Assembly (NCBI GenBank): GCA_021811225.1
Contig: JAJZPJ010000006.1
Coordinates: forward strand, 1 to 29,324
DNA length: 29,324 bases
Source of the DNA: Pseudomonadota bacterium
GTDB lineage: Bacteria; Pseudomonadota; Gammaproteobacteria; Burkholderiales; Rhodocyclaceae
Direction of reading: 5' to 3'
This document shows positions 23,240 to 29,287 of the stretch, piece after piece. The position numbers and the translations under genes are program-made. Positions within the stretch are counted from its first letter, which is position 1. Every line of letters begins with the position of its first letter. The notes under the pieces were generated by a model, which saw nothing but the letters and a program-made list of their open reading frames with translations, searched no databases and had not been told where the DNA came from.

Positions 23240-23268
23240 AGCATAGACCAATTATTTGGTCCCGTCAA
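23240..23268 (-). promoter_or_regulatory. Promoter PL (sigma-70) for the left arm
   Basis: On the minus strand TTGACG (-35, 23263-23268), a 17-base spacer, and TATGCT (-10, 23240-23245) form a good sigma-70 promoter. The spacer is one G plus a 16-bp operator. The predicted start is at or next to the ATG of the 66-residue regulator. It drives the minus-strand early genes. Confidence 0.85.
23246..23261. promoter_or_regulatory. Operator O1, class 1
   Basis: A 16-bp site GACCAATTATTTGGTC with perfect 6-bp arms (GACCAA/TTGGTC). It fills the spacer of PL, so a bound protein would block RNA polymerase. The same motif is found twice at PR. Confidence 0.85.
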
Positions 23269-23308
23269 CCCGCCTTTGGGTTTGGCGTTGCGTTACGCTA
23301 TTTCTGCT

Positions 23309-23698
23309 ATGAAGGGACGGAGAAAAACACCGAAGATACCGGGCATGATGCGCGCCGTGTTCGCGGGCAATACCAATCGGCTGATGGCGCGCTATTACCG
23401 CAACGCCGCGAACCAGCCCAAGGCGCTCGCCAAGGATGCCGGGGTGTCACTCTCGACGGTTCAACGCATCCTGGACGGGAAGACCGGCGCCACCCTGGAT
23501 AACATCGAGGCGATCGCTGGCGCGTTCCGTCTCTCCGCATACCAGCTGCTGGTGCCGAACATAGATCCAGCTGATCCGCCCATTGTCGCCGGCGCCATCC
23601 AGGCCGAACAGAAAATGCGGCGCACGGTCGCGCGTCTCCGCGACGCGGCCAGTGAACCAGCCGCACAGCATCAAGGACGCGAAAAGGCGCACGCCTAG
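23309..23698 (+). CDS. HTH regulator, candidate CI-type repressor without S24 domain (129 aa)
   Basis: A 129-residue protein; the start at 23309 is chosen because it gives a normal N-terminus (MKGRRKTPKI), although no ribosome site is seen, so a leaderless message or another start is possible. An XRE-type HTH lies at about 36-58 (QPKALAKDAGVSLSTVQRIL), followed by the usual helix 4-5 segment with TLDNIEAIAGAFRLSAYQLL. There is no LexA/S24 peptidase domain, so RecA-stimulated self-cleavage is not expected. It is divergent from the Cro-like gene and convergent with the next. Its binding to the class 1 operators is a reasonable but untested guess. Confidence 0.75.
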   Translation: MKGRRKTPKIPGMMRAVFAGNTNRLMARYYRNAANQPKALAKDAGVSLSTVQRILDGKTGATLDNIEAIAGAFRLSAYQLLVPNIDPADPPIVAGAIQAEQKMRRTVARLRDAASEPAAQHQGREKAHA

Positions 23699-23706
23699 CC
23701 TCTGCT

Positions 23707-24045
23707 TTACCCCCCCAGCAACTCCACTACCCTCTTGATGTCGTGGAGGCAGGCCGCTACCATCATCTTAGCGGCTTCACCAGCTGCCCTGTAGTCTGCA
23801 ACCAACGCAATCTCATCTGTCGATAATGCGCCCAGGCCGTGCGGAATATCGCCCACCCCGACGAGATACCAAAAGCCGCAACCAAGAACTGCGCAGAGCA
23901 CGCGCAACTCCGGTGCGTTCGGGTAAAGGCCACCTCTTTCCCATCGCCTGACCGTAGCAACGCTTCGTCCCACTTGTTGCGCGACATATTTCTGTGTCAG
24001 GCGCCGCGCGCGCCTCAATTGCGAGATCCTTTCCCCGATAACCAT
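23707..24045 (-). CDS. XRE-family HTH regulator (112 aa)
   Basis: GGAGGAGGG lies close ahead of the ATG at 24045. The N-terminal 65 residues form an XRE HTH: MVIGERISQLRRARRLTQKY then VAQQVGRSVATVRRWERGGL (helices 2-3 at about 16-37) and YPNAPELRVLCAVLGCGFWY. The C-terminal part is a short helical domain, perhaps for dimers (STDEIALVADYRAAGEAAKM). A class 2 operator sits in its own promoter spacer, so autoregulation is likely. It is convergent with the 129-residue regulator, only 8 bp apart. No peptidase domain is present. Confidence 0.85.
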   Translation of the reverse strand: MVIGERISQLRRARRLTQKYVAQQVGRSVATVRRWERGGLYPNAPELRVLCAVLGCGFWYLVGVGDIPHGLGALSTDEIALVADYRAAGEAAKMMVAACLHDIKRVVELLGG

Positions 24046-24073
24046 ACTTCCCTCCTCCGAGTTTGGCGGGGTG

Positions 24074-24102
24074 ATGATACGCGCATATCTGAGCGCAATA
24101 CC
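24074..24102 (-). promoter_or_regulatory. Candidate promoter of the XRE regulator gene
   Basis: On the minus strand a good -10 TATCAT (24074-24079) is preceded by a 17-base spacer made of G plus a 16-bp class 2 operator. The -35 position reads GGTATT and is poor, so activation or weak expression is likely. The leader is about 20 bases with GGAGG. Confidence 0.55.
24080..24095. promoter_or_regulatory. Operator OA, class 2
   Basis: CGCGCATATCTGAGCG, differing at two positions from OB. It fills the spacer next to TATCAT ahead of the XRE gene. Probable site of self-control. Confidence 0.75.
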
Positions 24103-24145
24103 CGCACCCGGGGCGCGGGTTGACGTGGGTCAAACGGCCTAATTC

Positions 24146-24161
24146 CGCTCAAATCTGAGCG
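24146..24161. promoter_or_regulatory. Operator OB, class 2
   Basis: CGCTCAAATCTGAGCG with perfect 6-bp arms CGCTCA/TGAGCG. Its centre is 66 bp from OA. No promoter element is evident around it, so it may support cooperative binding by looping. Confidence 0.75.
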
Positions 24162-24174
24162 CCCAATATAGCCG

Positions 24175-24198
24175 TTTCGACATAGACCTGGGTCGAAA
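24175..24198. repeat. Nested inverted repeat in the control region
   Basis: TTTCGAC and GTCGAAA flank an inner perfect GACCTGGGTC. It differs from both operator classes in spacing, though the GACC/GGTC arms recall class 1. Possible extra regulatory site; function unknown. Confidence 0.4.
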
Positions 24199-24240
24199 AG
24201 CGCCAGATCCGCTCCATTCTTTTAATACCGGAGGTCATGC

Positions 24241-24256
24241 GACCCATTTATGGGTT
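24241..24256. promoter_or_regulatory. Operator O2, class 1
   Basis: GACCCATTTATGGGTT, whose core ACCCAT/ATGGGT arms pair perfectly. Its last two bases overlap the -35 box of PR. Confidence 0.8.
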
Positions 24257-24283
24257 GACAGGACCCATCTTTTGGTTTAGTCT
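24255..24283 (+). promoter_or_regulatory. Promoter PR for the right arm
   Basis: A perfect -35 TTGACA (24255-24260), a 17-base spacer, and a -10 TAGTCT (24278-24283). The spacer is one G plus a 16-bp class 1 operator, the same plan as PL. Predicted start is near 24290, about 34 bases ahead of the first gene's ATG, which has a GAGGAAA ribosome site. Confidence 0.85.
24262..24277. promoter_or_regulatory. Operator O3, class 1
   Basis: GACCCATCTTTTGGTT, a degenerate copy of O1 with arms ACCCA/TTGGT. It exactly fills the PR spacer, as O1 does at PL. Confidence 0.75.
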
Positions 24284-24323
24284 TCTATTCAACACGCCGA
24301 TTAACTGAATAGAGGAAATCGTC

Positions 24324-24488
24324 ATGATCTACGAAACCAGCTGTACCGGCGACTGCAATCAAGGGCGGAGCTGCACCTGTGCACCGTGCGGTGACGACGG
24401 GCTTGGCGCCGCGCGCGGCATCGTCAACGGCATTCTGATGTCGATCCCCGTCTGGGGATTGTTCGCGTTGGCCTGGTGGCTTTCGTGA
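24324..24488 (+). CDS. Small Cys-rich membrane protein, first gene of the right operon (54 aa)
   Basis: GAGGAAA lies about 6-7 bases ahead of the ATG. The N-terminus holds five cysteines (SCTGDCNQGRSCTCAPCGDD) and is followed by one membrane helix (GILMSIPVWGLFALAWWLS). A single-pass protein with an exposed Cys cluster is predicted. It is the first gene from PR, overlaps the next (GTGA) and has no known family. Phage genes in this place often alter the host membrane or exclude other phages. Confidence 0.7.
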   Translation: MIYETSCTGDCNQGRSCTCAPCGDDGLGAARGIVNGILMSIPVWGLFALAWWLS

Positions 24489-24604
24489 TCCGCGCCGCGT
24501 CTCGCATCATTGCGCGTCGACTGCTGGCGGCCCTGGACCATCCGGCAGGCCTGGCGGTAGCTGCGCTGATCGTGATCTACCTCGACTTGCTGGTGACGAA
24601 ATGA
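24485..24604 (+). CDS. Tiny membrane protein (39 aa), GTG start
   Basis: The GTG overlaps the upstream stop (GTGA) and the stop overlaps the next start (ATGA). The product begins with a basic stretch (ASRIIARRLLAALDHPAG) and ends in one membrane helix (LAVAALIVIYLDLLVTK). The tight coupling on both sides supports it; there is no family assignment. Confidence 0.6.
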   Translation: MIRAASRIIARRLLAALDHPAGLAVAALIVIYLDLLVTK

Positions 24605-24765
24605 GCGACCCGTTCAATCGCTCGGCCGGCCTCACGTTCGCCCGCACCCAGCCGCGCGAATGGCGCGACATTCCTTTCGAAGGCGAGCGCAGCAGCTGGG
24701 CCGCCATCATTCGCGGTATCGGCGTTGCGCTGGCCGTGGTCGCTGTTTTCTCCCTGTCCCTGTGA
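24601..24765 (+). CDS. Small tail-anchored membrane protein (54 aa)
   Basis: The ATG overlaps the upstream stop. A polar N-terminus (FARTQPREWRDIPFEGERSS) is followed by a C-terminal membrane helix (GIGVALAVVAVFSLSL). A tail-anchored inner-membrane protein is predicted. It is the third tiny protein in a row after PR. No function is assigned. Confidence 0.65.
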   Translation: MSDPFNRSAGLTFARTQPREWRDIPFEGERSSWAAIIRGIGVALAVVAVFSLSL

Positions 24766-24812
24766 TCGATCGCGCAGCAAGCGCCGCTGCAGGCCAAGGC
24801 GGAGCGCCGGCA

Positions 24813-25070
24813 ATGAGCCGCAACGCCTTCCCCGCGATCGAGCGGGAACTGAACGAAGCACAGGCCCTGCGTGAACACACCGCAATAGAGCGCGCAGATT
24901 CCATGGCTACGGCCGCCAAACAGCCGTTGACTCAAGGGGCGGAACAGGAGCCCCGGTCTTTTCACGACTTCCGCGATCGCGGCGATCCGCTCGAGAAGCG
25001 CGAGGCCGGCGCGCGCGACTGGGAACACAACCAGCAGCGCGAATTCACGCCAGGGCTGGGGCGGCGATGA
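24813..25070 (+). CDS. Charged helical hypothetical protein (85 aa)
   Basis: The ATG at 24813 is chosen for GGAG about 8 bases upstream; a GTG at 24762 that overlaps the previous stop is an alternative, adding 17 residues. The sequence is polar and helical (AIERELNEAQALREHTAIER, then FHDFRDRGDPLEKREAGARD). It lacks hydrophobic segments and known motifs. The stop overlaps the ASCH gene start (ATGA). Confidence 0.6.
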   Translation: MSRNAFPAIERELNEAQALREHTAIERADSMATAAKQPLTQGAEQEPRSFHDFRDRGDPLEKREAGARDWEHNQQREFTPGLGRR

Positions 25071-25438
25071 AAGCTCTGAGCATTCGCCAGCCGTGGGCGT
25101 GGCTGATCCTGAACGCCGGGAAGGATATTGAGAACCGGGACTGGCCGACGCGGTTTCGTGGGCGATTCCTGATCCACGCCAGCAAAGGAATGACGCGCGT
25201 CGAATACGACTGTGCTGATGATCCACTTTGGCACAAAGGCGGACCGACGATTGACCTTCCGCCGTTCGAGGAACTTCAGCGCGGCGGGATCGTTGGCGAA
25301 GCTGAATTGGTCGATTGCGTGACCCATAGCGATTCTCTGTGGTTCAACGGTACGTTCGGCTTCGTACTACGCAACGTCAAACCGCTGCCGTTCCGTCCAT
25401 TCAAGGGCGCGCTCGGATTCTTCGAGGTTGAGCCATGA
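25067..25438 (+). CDS. ASCH-domain protein
   Basis: A 123-residue protein opening with MKALSIRQPWAWLILNAGKD, the typical beta-strand plus QPWA helix start of ASCH domains, followed by IENRDWPTRFRGRFLIHASK (about 21-40) and GIVGEAELVDCVTHSDSLWF. The fold binds RNA or modified bases and appears in phage and bacterial regulators. The whole protein is one domain. It has ATGA overlaps with both neighbours. Its target is unknown. Confidence 0.9.
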   Translation: MKALSIRQPWAWLILNAGKDIENRDWPTRFRGRFLIHASKGMTRVEYDCADDPLWHKGGPTIDLPPFEELQRGGIVGEAELVDCVTHSDSLWFNGTFGFVLRNVKPLPFRPFKGALGFFEVEP

Positions 25439-25602
25439 CCAAGGGCATCCACAGAGTTACAGACGACAGCAAGCGCGGCCGGCAGCTGCGGCACGCGAAG
25501 GGCGCGACGGAATCCGGCTGGGGCGATGGCTTGACCAAGGAGCAGCGCGACTGGAACGCGCAGATCGAGGCCAAGAAGAAAGCGAAGGCACAGAGCAAAT
25601 GA
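25435..25602 (+). CDS. Small basic protein (55 aa)
   Basis: A lysine- and arginine-rich, probably disordered protein (VTDDSKRGRQLRHAKGATES then LTKEQRDWNAQIEAKKKAKA), overlapping both neighbours by ATGA. It may bind nucleic acid. No family recognised. Confidence 0.6.
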   Translation: MTKGIHRVTDDSKRGRQLRHAKGATESGWGDGLTKEQRDWNAQIEAKKKAKAQSK

Positions 25603-25760
25603 GCCTCGGCTACAAATTGATTATTCATCTTCGCGCGAGCGAGGCCGGGCGGGAGATTAAAGCCATGGCCGAGTTTGCGCGCCGCAGTATTGGGCAAAGA
25701 ACACGATGGGCCCGCGTGAAGATCGCGGCCATCGCAACAACCGGGAGAGCGAAACCATGA
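25599..25760 (+). CDS. Small basic protein (53 aa)
   Basis: Starts by ATGA overlap at 25599 and ends by ATGA overlap with the annealase gene. The N-terminus SLGYKLIIHLRASEAGREIK may form strand then helix; the rest is Arg-rich (ARRSIGQRTRWARVK). No family is recognised. Its position directly ahead of the recombinase suggests an accessory role. Confidence 0.55.
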   Translation: MSLGYKLIIHLRASEAGREIKAMAEFARRSIGQRTRWARVKIAAIATTGRAKP

Positions 25761-26779
25761 ACGACAGAGCATTATCCGCAACGGTCGCCGTAAGCGTGCC
25801 GTCGCTGCAGATGAACGAGCAGGAGTTGATGAGCGTCCTGCAAAACAGCCTGTACCCAGGCGCGAAGGTCGAGAGCATCAAGCTCGTACTCGGCTATTGC
25901 AAGGCGTCCGGGCTGGATCCGATGCAGAAGCCCTGCCACATCGTCCCGATCAGCGTCAAGCAAGGCGACAGCTACGTTATGCGTGATGTGGTGATGCCGG
26001 GAATCGGGCTGTATCGCACCCAGGCATCGAGGACCGGGGAATACGCAGGCGTGACCGAGCCGGAATTCGGGCCGACGAAGACGATCCCCATCAAGAGAAA
26101 GCAATGGAACAACGCGCACCAGGGCGACAGAACATTCACGATGGTCGACGACGGCGCGATGGAGTTTCCTGAATGGTGCCGCGTTACGGTGAAGCGCGTC
26201 ATGGACGGCGGCAGGATTGCGGAATTCACGGCGAAAGAGTTATGGCTGGAAAACTACGCCACAGCCGGCAACGACACCACGATGCCCAATGCCATGTGGA
26301 AAAAACGCCCCTATGCGCAGCTCGCCAAGTGCACCGAGGCCCAGGCGCTTCGCAAGGCATTCCCAGAGCTTGGCGCCGCGCCAACCGCCGACGAAATGGA
26401 AGGCAAGCAGCTCGGCGACGCCGACAGTGTGATTATTGACGGAGCCACCGGGCAACCGGACCGGCCGTTGATCGATCAGCCGCGCGCGCGATCCGCGCCG
26501 AAAGATCCGCCGCAGGCGGCCACAGAATCCAGCGCAGCGCAGGGGCCCGGGACGGCAAAACCCGCGGCCGACGGTTCTCCCCCGCCGGCATCGCATCCTG
26601 CTGCTGCAGCTGGGCCCGGCACACCGCTGAAAGAAAGCCAGCTGCGGATCCTGCGGGCGCAGCTGAAGAACAAGGCCAAGACGGACGTCGATCTGATCGC
26701 CGCGTTCGGCCCGATCGAAAAGCTGGTCAGTTCGAAATGGAACGACTACACCGCCTGGATCGCGCAGCAGAGCGAATGA
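25757..26779 (+). CDS. bet: Bet/RecT-family single-strand annealing recombinase
   Basis: A 340-residue protein; the start overlaps the upstream stop. Residues about 20-100 match the Bet family: QELMSVLQNSLYPGAKVESI then KLVLGYCKASGLDPMQKPCH (41-61) and DVVMPGIGLYRTQASRTGEY. Residues about 175-215 hold MWKKRPYAQLAKCTEAQALR followed by KAFPELG. The family anneals complementary single strands and works with a 5'-3' exonuclease, here encoded directly downstream. After about residue 230 comes a Pro/Ala/Gly linker, then a helical C-terminal domain (SQLRILRAQLKNKAKTDVDL...YTAWIAQQSE) that is longer than in lambda Bet and may recruit SSB or the exonuclease. Confidence 0.92.
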   Translation: MNDRALSATVAVSVPSLQMNEQELMSVLQNSLYPGAKVESIKLVLGYCKASGLDPMQKPCHIVPISVKQGDSYVMRDVVMPGIGLYRTQASRTGEYAGVTEPEFGPTKTIPIKRKQWNNAHQGDRTFTMVDDGAMEFPEWCRVTVKRVMDGGRIAEFTAKELWLENYATAGNDTTMPNAMWKKRPYAQLAKCTEAQALRKAFPELGAAPTADEMEGKQLGDADSVIIDGATGQPDRPLIDQPRARSAPKDPPQAATESSAAQGPGTAKPAADGSPPPASHPAAAAGPGTPLKESQLRILRAQLKNKAKTDVDLIAAFGPIEKLVSSKWNDYTAWIAQQSE

Positions 26780-27375
26780 TGCTTACGTTCGACGGCAGCA
26801 CGCACACCTATTTCTGGGATGGCGCGCGCGTTCCGGGACTCACCGACACGATCAAACCCCTGATTGATCTGTCGATGGTCGATCCCGACACCCTGGAGCT
26901 CGCGCGCCAGAAAGGAACGGCCATTCACAAGATGGCCGAGTTAGACCTTGCCGACGATCTCGATGTCGACGGCCTGCCGGAATGGATGGCGCCGCTCTAT
27001 CGTGGCTGGAGAAAATTCCGCGAGGACACCGGCCTGGTTCATTGGGCGTCTGAATGCAAGCTGTACCACCCGTCGGGCTGGGCGTGCACACCCGACATCA
27101 TCGGCCTACTCACCAAGGCGCCGGGCCGGAAGGCAAAGGGCGGCGCCGTCATTGAAATCAAGCGGACATTCATCGGCGGCCCGGCGATCGGCGTGCAGAC
27201 CGCAGCGCAGCTCGAGGCCTGGAACCGCAACAACCCGGACAGGAAGGCCTCGCAACGGTACGGCCTTCGCCTGTTGCCGGGAGATTATCGACTTGAACCT
27301 TGGGAGGATCCGGACGACTACGCCGTGTTCCTCGCCTGTCTCACCATCAAACGCTACAAGGAGAAGCACGCATGA
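26776..27375 (+). CDS. RecB/Cas4-like PD-(D/E)xK exonuclease
   Basis: A 199-residue protein starting by ATGA overlap with bet (a second ATG is at 26779). The nuclease motifs are in order: KGTAIH with His-51, ASECKLYHP with Glu-93, TPDIIGLL with Asp-107, AVIEIKRT with Glu-127 and Lys-129, and VQTAAQLEAW with Gln-141/Gln-145. This GxxxH-D-ExK-Q pattern defines the RecB/Cas4-like nuclease family. With Bet it forms a double-strand-break repair pair (SynExo type). It likely resects DNA 5'-3' to leave ends for Bet. Length is short but complete for single-domain phage members. Confidence 0.88.
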   Translation: MMLTFDGSTHTYFWDGARVPGLTDTIKPLIDLSMVDPDTLELARQKGTAIHKMAELDLADDLDVDGLPEWMAPLYRGWRKFREDTGLVHWASECKLYHPSGWACTPDIIGLLTKAPGRKAKGGAVIEIKRTFIGGPAIGVQTAAQLEAWNRNNPDRKASQRYGLRLLPGDYRLEPWEDPDDYAVFLACLTIKRYKEKHA

Positions 27376-28340
27376 ACGCACCTGAAAGATTGCCCCTTAC
27401 CGTCAGCCTGCAGATGCCGGCCGACGTTCAACCGCTGCTGGTGCAGAGCCTCGGCGCCGTCGAGCTGGCCAACGCCTTCGAGATCGACTGCGCGGAAGTC
27501 GCGCAGGCCGCGCAGGACCAGCGCATCGCCTTCAAGAAGATCAACGTCGTGCTCGAAGCCAAGTACAAGGGCTACGTCGCACCCGCGCAGGCGATCATCG
27601 CGCAGGCGCGCGCCGACTGGAAGCCGGCGATCGAAGCGAACGAGCAAGCCTACGCCATACTCGGCACCAAGCTGCTCAAGTTTCAGGAGGAGGAAACCGC
27701 CCGCGTCGCCGCCGAGAACCGCGCGCGCGAGGAGGCCGAACGCAAGGCGCGGCAAGAGGCCGAACAGAAGGCGGCCGCAGAGCGCGCCCGCGCCGAGGAG
27801 GTTCAGCGCCAGAAGCAGGAACAGGCGAACCGGGAAGCGGAAGCCCGCGCCAGGGCGGAAGCCGAGGCCAGGGCTGCCGCAGCGGACCGCCAGCGTGCGA
27901 TCGACGAGGGCAACAAGGAAGCGGCCCGGGAAGCCGCCGAACGCGAGCGCAAGGCCAAGGAAGAAGCCCAGGCGCGTGCCGCGGCCGAGGCGAAGGCCAA
28001 CGAACAGGCGCGGACGGTCGTCGACAACGCCGAGGCCGCAGCGCAAACCCGCACCATGGAGGCGGCGGCCAGCAAGCCAGCCCCGGCCGCGACGGTCGCC
28101 AAGATCGCCGGATTGAGCGCGCGCGAGAACTGGATTGCCGAACTGGCGCCCGGGAAGACCGAGGACGACGCCAAGCTCGCCATCATCACGGCGATCGCCG
28201 CGGGCCGTCCCGAGCTGGCATCGCTGCTCAAGCTCGATCTGAGCGCGGCCAACAAGCTCGCCAAGGCGCTGAAGACCAACGCCAACATCCCCGGCATGAT
28301 CTGCCGCAACGCACCGATCGCCGCATCGAGGGGTAAGTAA
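27372..28340 (+). CDS. Long coiled-coil protein between exonuclease and SSB (322 aa)
   Basis: Starts by ATGA overlap with the exonuclease. Residues 1-100 hold a compact region (VNVV..LEAKYKGYVAPAQA, ARADWKPAIEANEQAY). Residues about 100-245 are an unbroken Ala/Glu/Arg coiled coil with heptad-like repeats (EEAERKARQEAEQKAAAERA). A C-terminal domain of about 70 residues (SARENWIAELAPGKTEDDAK; LDLSAANKLAKALKT; IPGMICRN) may be the active part. Such coil-plus-domain proteins accompany RecT/exonuclease pairs in many phages and could organise the complex or inhibit host nuclease, but I know no defined function. It ends on the start codon of the HNH gene. Confidence 0.7.
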   Translation: MNAPERLPLTVSLQMPADVQPLLVQSLGAVELANAFEIDCAEVAQAAQDQRIAFKKINVVLEAKYKGYVAPAQAIIAQARADWKPAIEANEQAYAILGTKLLKFQEEETARVAAENRAREEAERKARQEAEQKAAAERARAEEVQRQKQEQANREAEARARAEAEARAAAADRQRAIDEGNKEAAREAAERERKAKEEAQARAAAEAKANEQARTVVDNAEAAAQTRTMEAAASKPAPAATVAKIAGLSARENWIAELAPGKTEDDAKLAIITAIAAGRPELASLLKLDLSAANKLAKALKTNANIPGMICRNAPIAASRGK

Positions 28341-28855
28341 TGGCCTCCGTCAACAAGGACGCGCTACGCCGGCTATACCTCGACGAGAAGCGCAGCATTC
28401 CGGACCTGGCTAAAGTGCTTGGACTCACCTATTACGCCGTTCGAACGGCGTTGATCGCCGCCGGCATACCACTTCGATCACGCGCTGATGGCGTGCGTGC
28501 GGTCGCCCACAAGCTCGGCAAACACCTGTTAGGCAAGAAACGCACGTTCACCGCCGAATGGAAAAAGAATCTTCGAGCGGCGCTACGCGCCCATGCAGAC
28601 AAAACCGCTGTTGGTGTAAGCCTCAAGGCAAGCGGCTATGTTGAAGTAACTCGCGGCCCAGATAAAGGCCGGGGGCTTCATCGCGTGATAGTTGAGAAGA
28701 AAATTGGGCGTCGGCTTGGAAGCAACGAGGTCGTGCATCACAGAGATGAGCGCCGAGCAAACAACGACGACACGAACCTGCAAGTTATGAGCCGCGCGGC
28801 GCACACAAGCCATCATCGCCGGGCATTGAAGGGAGTAAATCATGGCGAGCGTTAA
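28340..28855 (+). CDS. HNH homing endonuclease with N-terminal HTH
   Basis: A 171-residue protein with GAGGGG about 6 bases ahead; its ATG overlaps the preceding TAA by one base. Residues about 12-40 form an HTH-like region with DEKRSIPDLAKVLGLTYYAV. The C-terminus is the HNH core: RGLHRVIVEKKIGRRLGSNE (His-114), VVHHRDERRANNDDTNLQVM (His-133/134, Asn-146) and SRAAHTSHHRR. This layout is typical of phage homing endonucleases. It overlaps ssb by 14 bp. The first five residues, MASVN, equal those of SSB, an unusual coincidence that suggests insertion at the ssb start. Confidence 0.85.
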   Translation: MASVNKDALRRLYLDEKRSIPDLAKVLGLTYYAVRTALIAAGIPLRSRADGVRAVAHKLGKHLLGKKRTFTAEWKKNLRAALRAHADKTAVGVSLKASGYVEVTRGPDKGRGLHRVIVEKKIGRRLGSNEVVHHRDERRANNDDTNLQVMSRAAHTSHHRRALKGVNHGER

Positions 28856-29285
28856 TCGCGTAGTTCTCATTGGCAACCTGGGCAAGGATCCGGAGACGCG
28901 ATTCCTGCCCGACGGCAAGGCCGTCTGCAATTTCTCCGTGGCCACCACCGACAGCTGGAAGGATAAGGCCACCGGCGAGAAGAAGGAGGTTGTTGAGTGG
29001 CACCGCATCAGCGTCTTCGGCCGCCTCGCCGAAATCTGCGGCGAGTACCTGAAGAAGGGCAGCCAGGTCTACATCGAGGGCAAGCTGCGCACGCGCAAGT
29101 GGCAGGACAAAGACGGCCAGGACCGCTACACCACCGAGATCATCGCCGACGCCATGCAAATGCTGGGCGGCCGCGGCGACAGCGGCCAGCGCGAGGAGCG
29201 ACACGAAGGCGTCGTCCCGAAAGAGCACGCGCCGGCCAAGAAGCCCGGAGCATTTGACGACATGGACTCGGATATTCCTTTCTGA
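28842..29285 (+). CDS. ssb: Single-stranded DNA-binding protein
   Basis: A 147-residue SSB. Residues 1-105 form the OB fold: VNRVVLIGNLGKDPETRFLP, VCNFSVATTDSWKDKATGEK, VEWHRISVFGRLAEICGEYL, KKGSQVYIEGKLRTRKWQDK and RYTTEIIADAMQMLGGRG. A Gly/Glu-rich linker follows and the C-terminus is the acidic tail MDSDIPF, which recruits partner proteins. AAGGGAG lies about 7 bases ahead of the ATG at 28842. It protects single strands for the Bet/exonuclease pair and replication. Confidence 0.96.
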   Translation: MASVNRVVLIGNLGKDPETRFLPDGKAVCNFSVATTDSWKDKATGEKKEVVEWHRISVFGRLAEICGEYLKKGSQVYIEGKLRTRKWQDKDGQDRYTTEIIADAMQMLGGRGDSGQREERHEGVVPKEHAPAKKPGAFDDMDSDIPF

Positions 29286-29287
29286 TC

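Noticed and set aside
24119..24172. Plus-strand promoter using TTGACG at 24119
   Set aside because: No acceptable -10 box occurs at 16-18 bases, and the TATAGC further on is too distant.
24507..25226. Minus-strand 239-residue frame opposite the first right-arm genes
   Set aside because: The plus strand has a coherent chain of overlapping small genes with ribosome sites from PR; the antisense frame has none.
27354..28046. Minus-strand Leu/Gly-rich frame that looks like a membrane protein
   Set aside because: It is the antisense of an Ala/Glu/Arg coiled-coil gene, which always yields Leu/Gly/Arg-rich pseudo-membrane frames.
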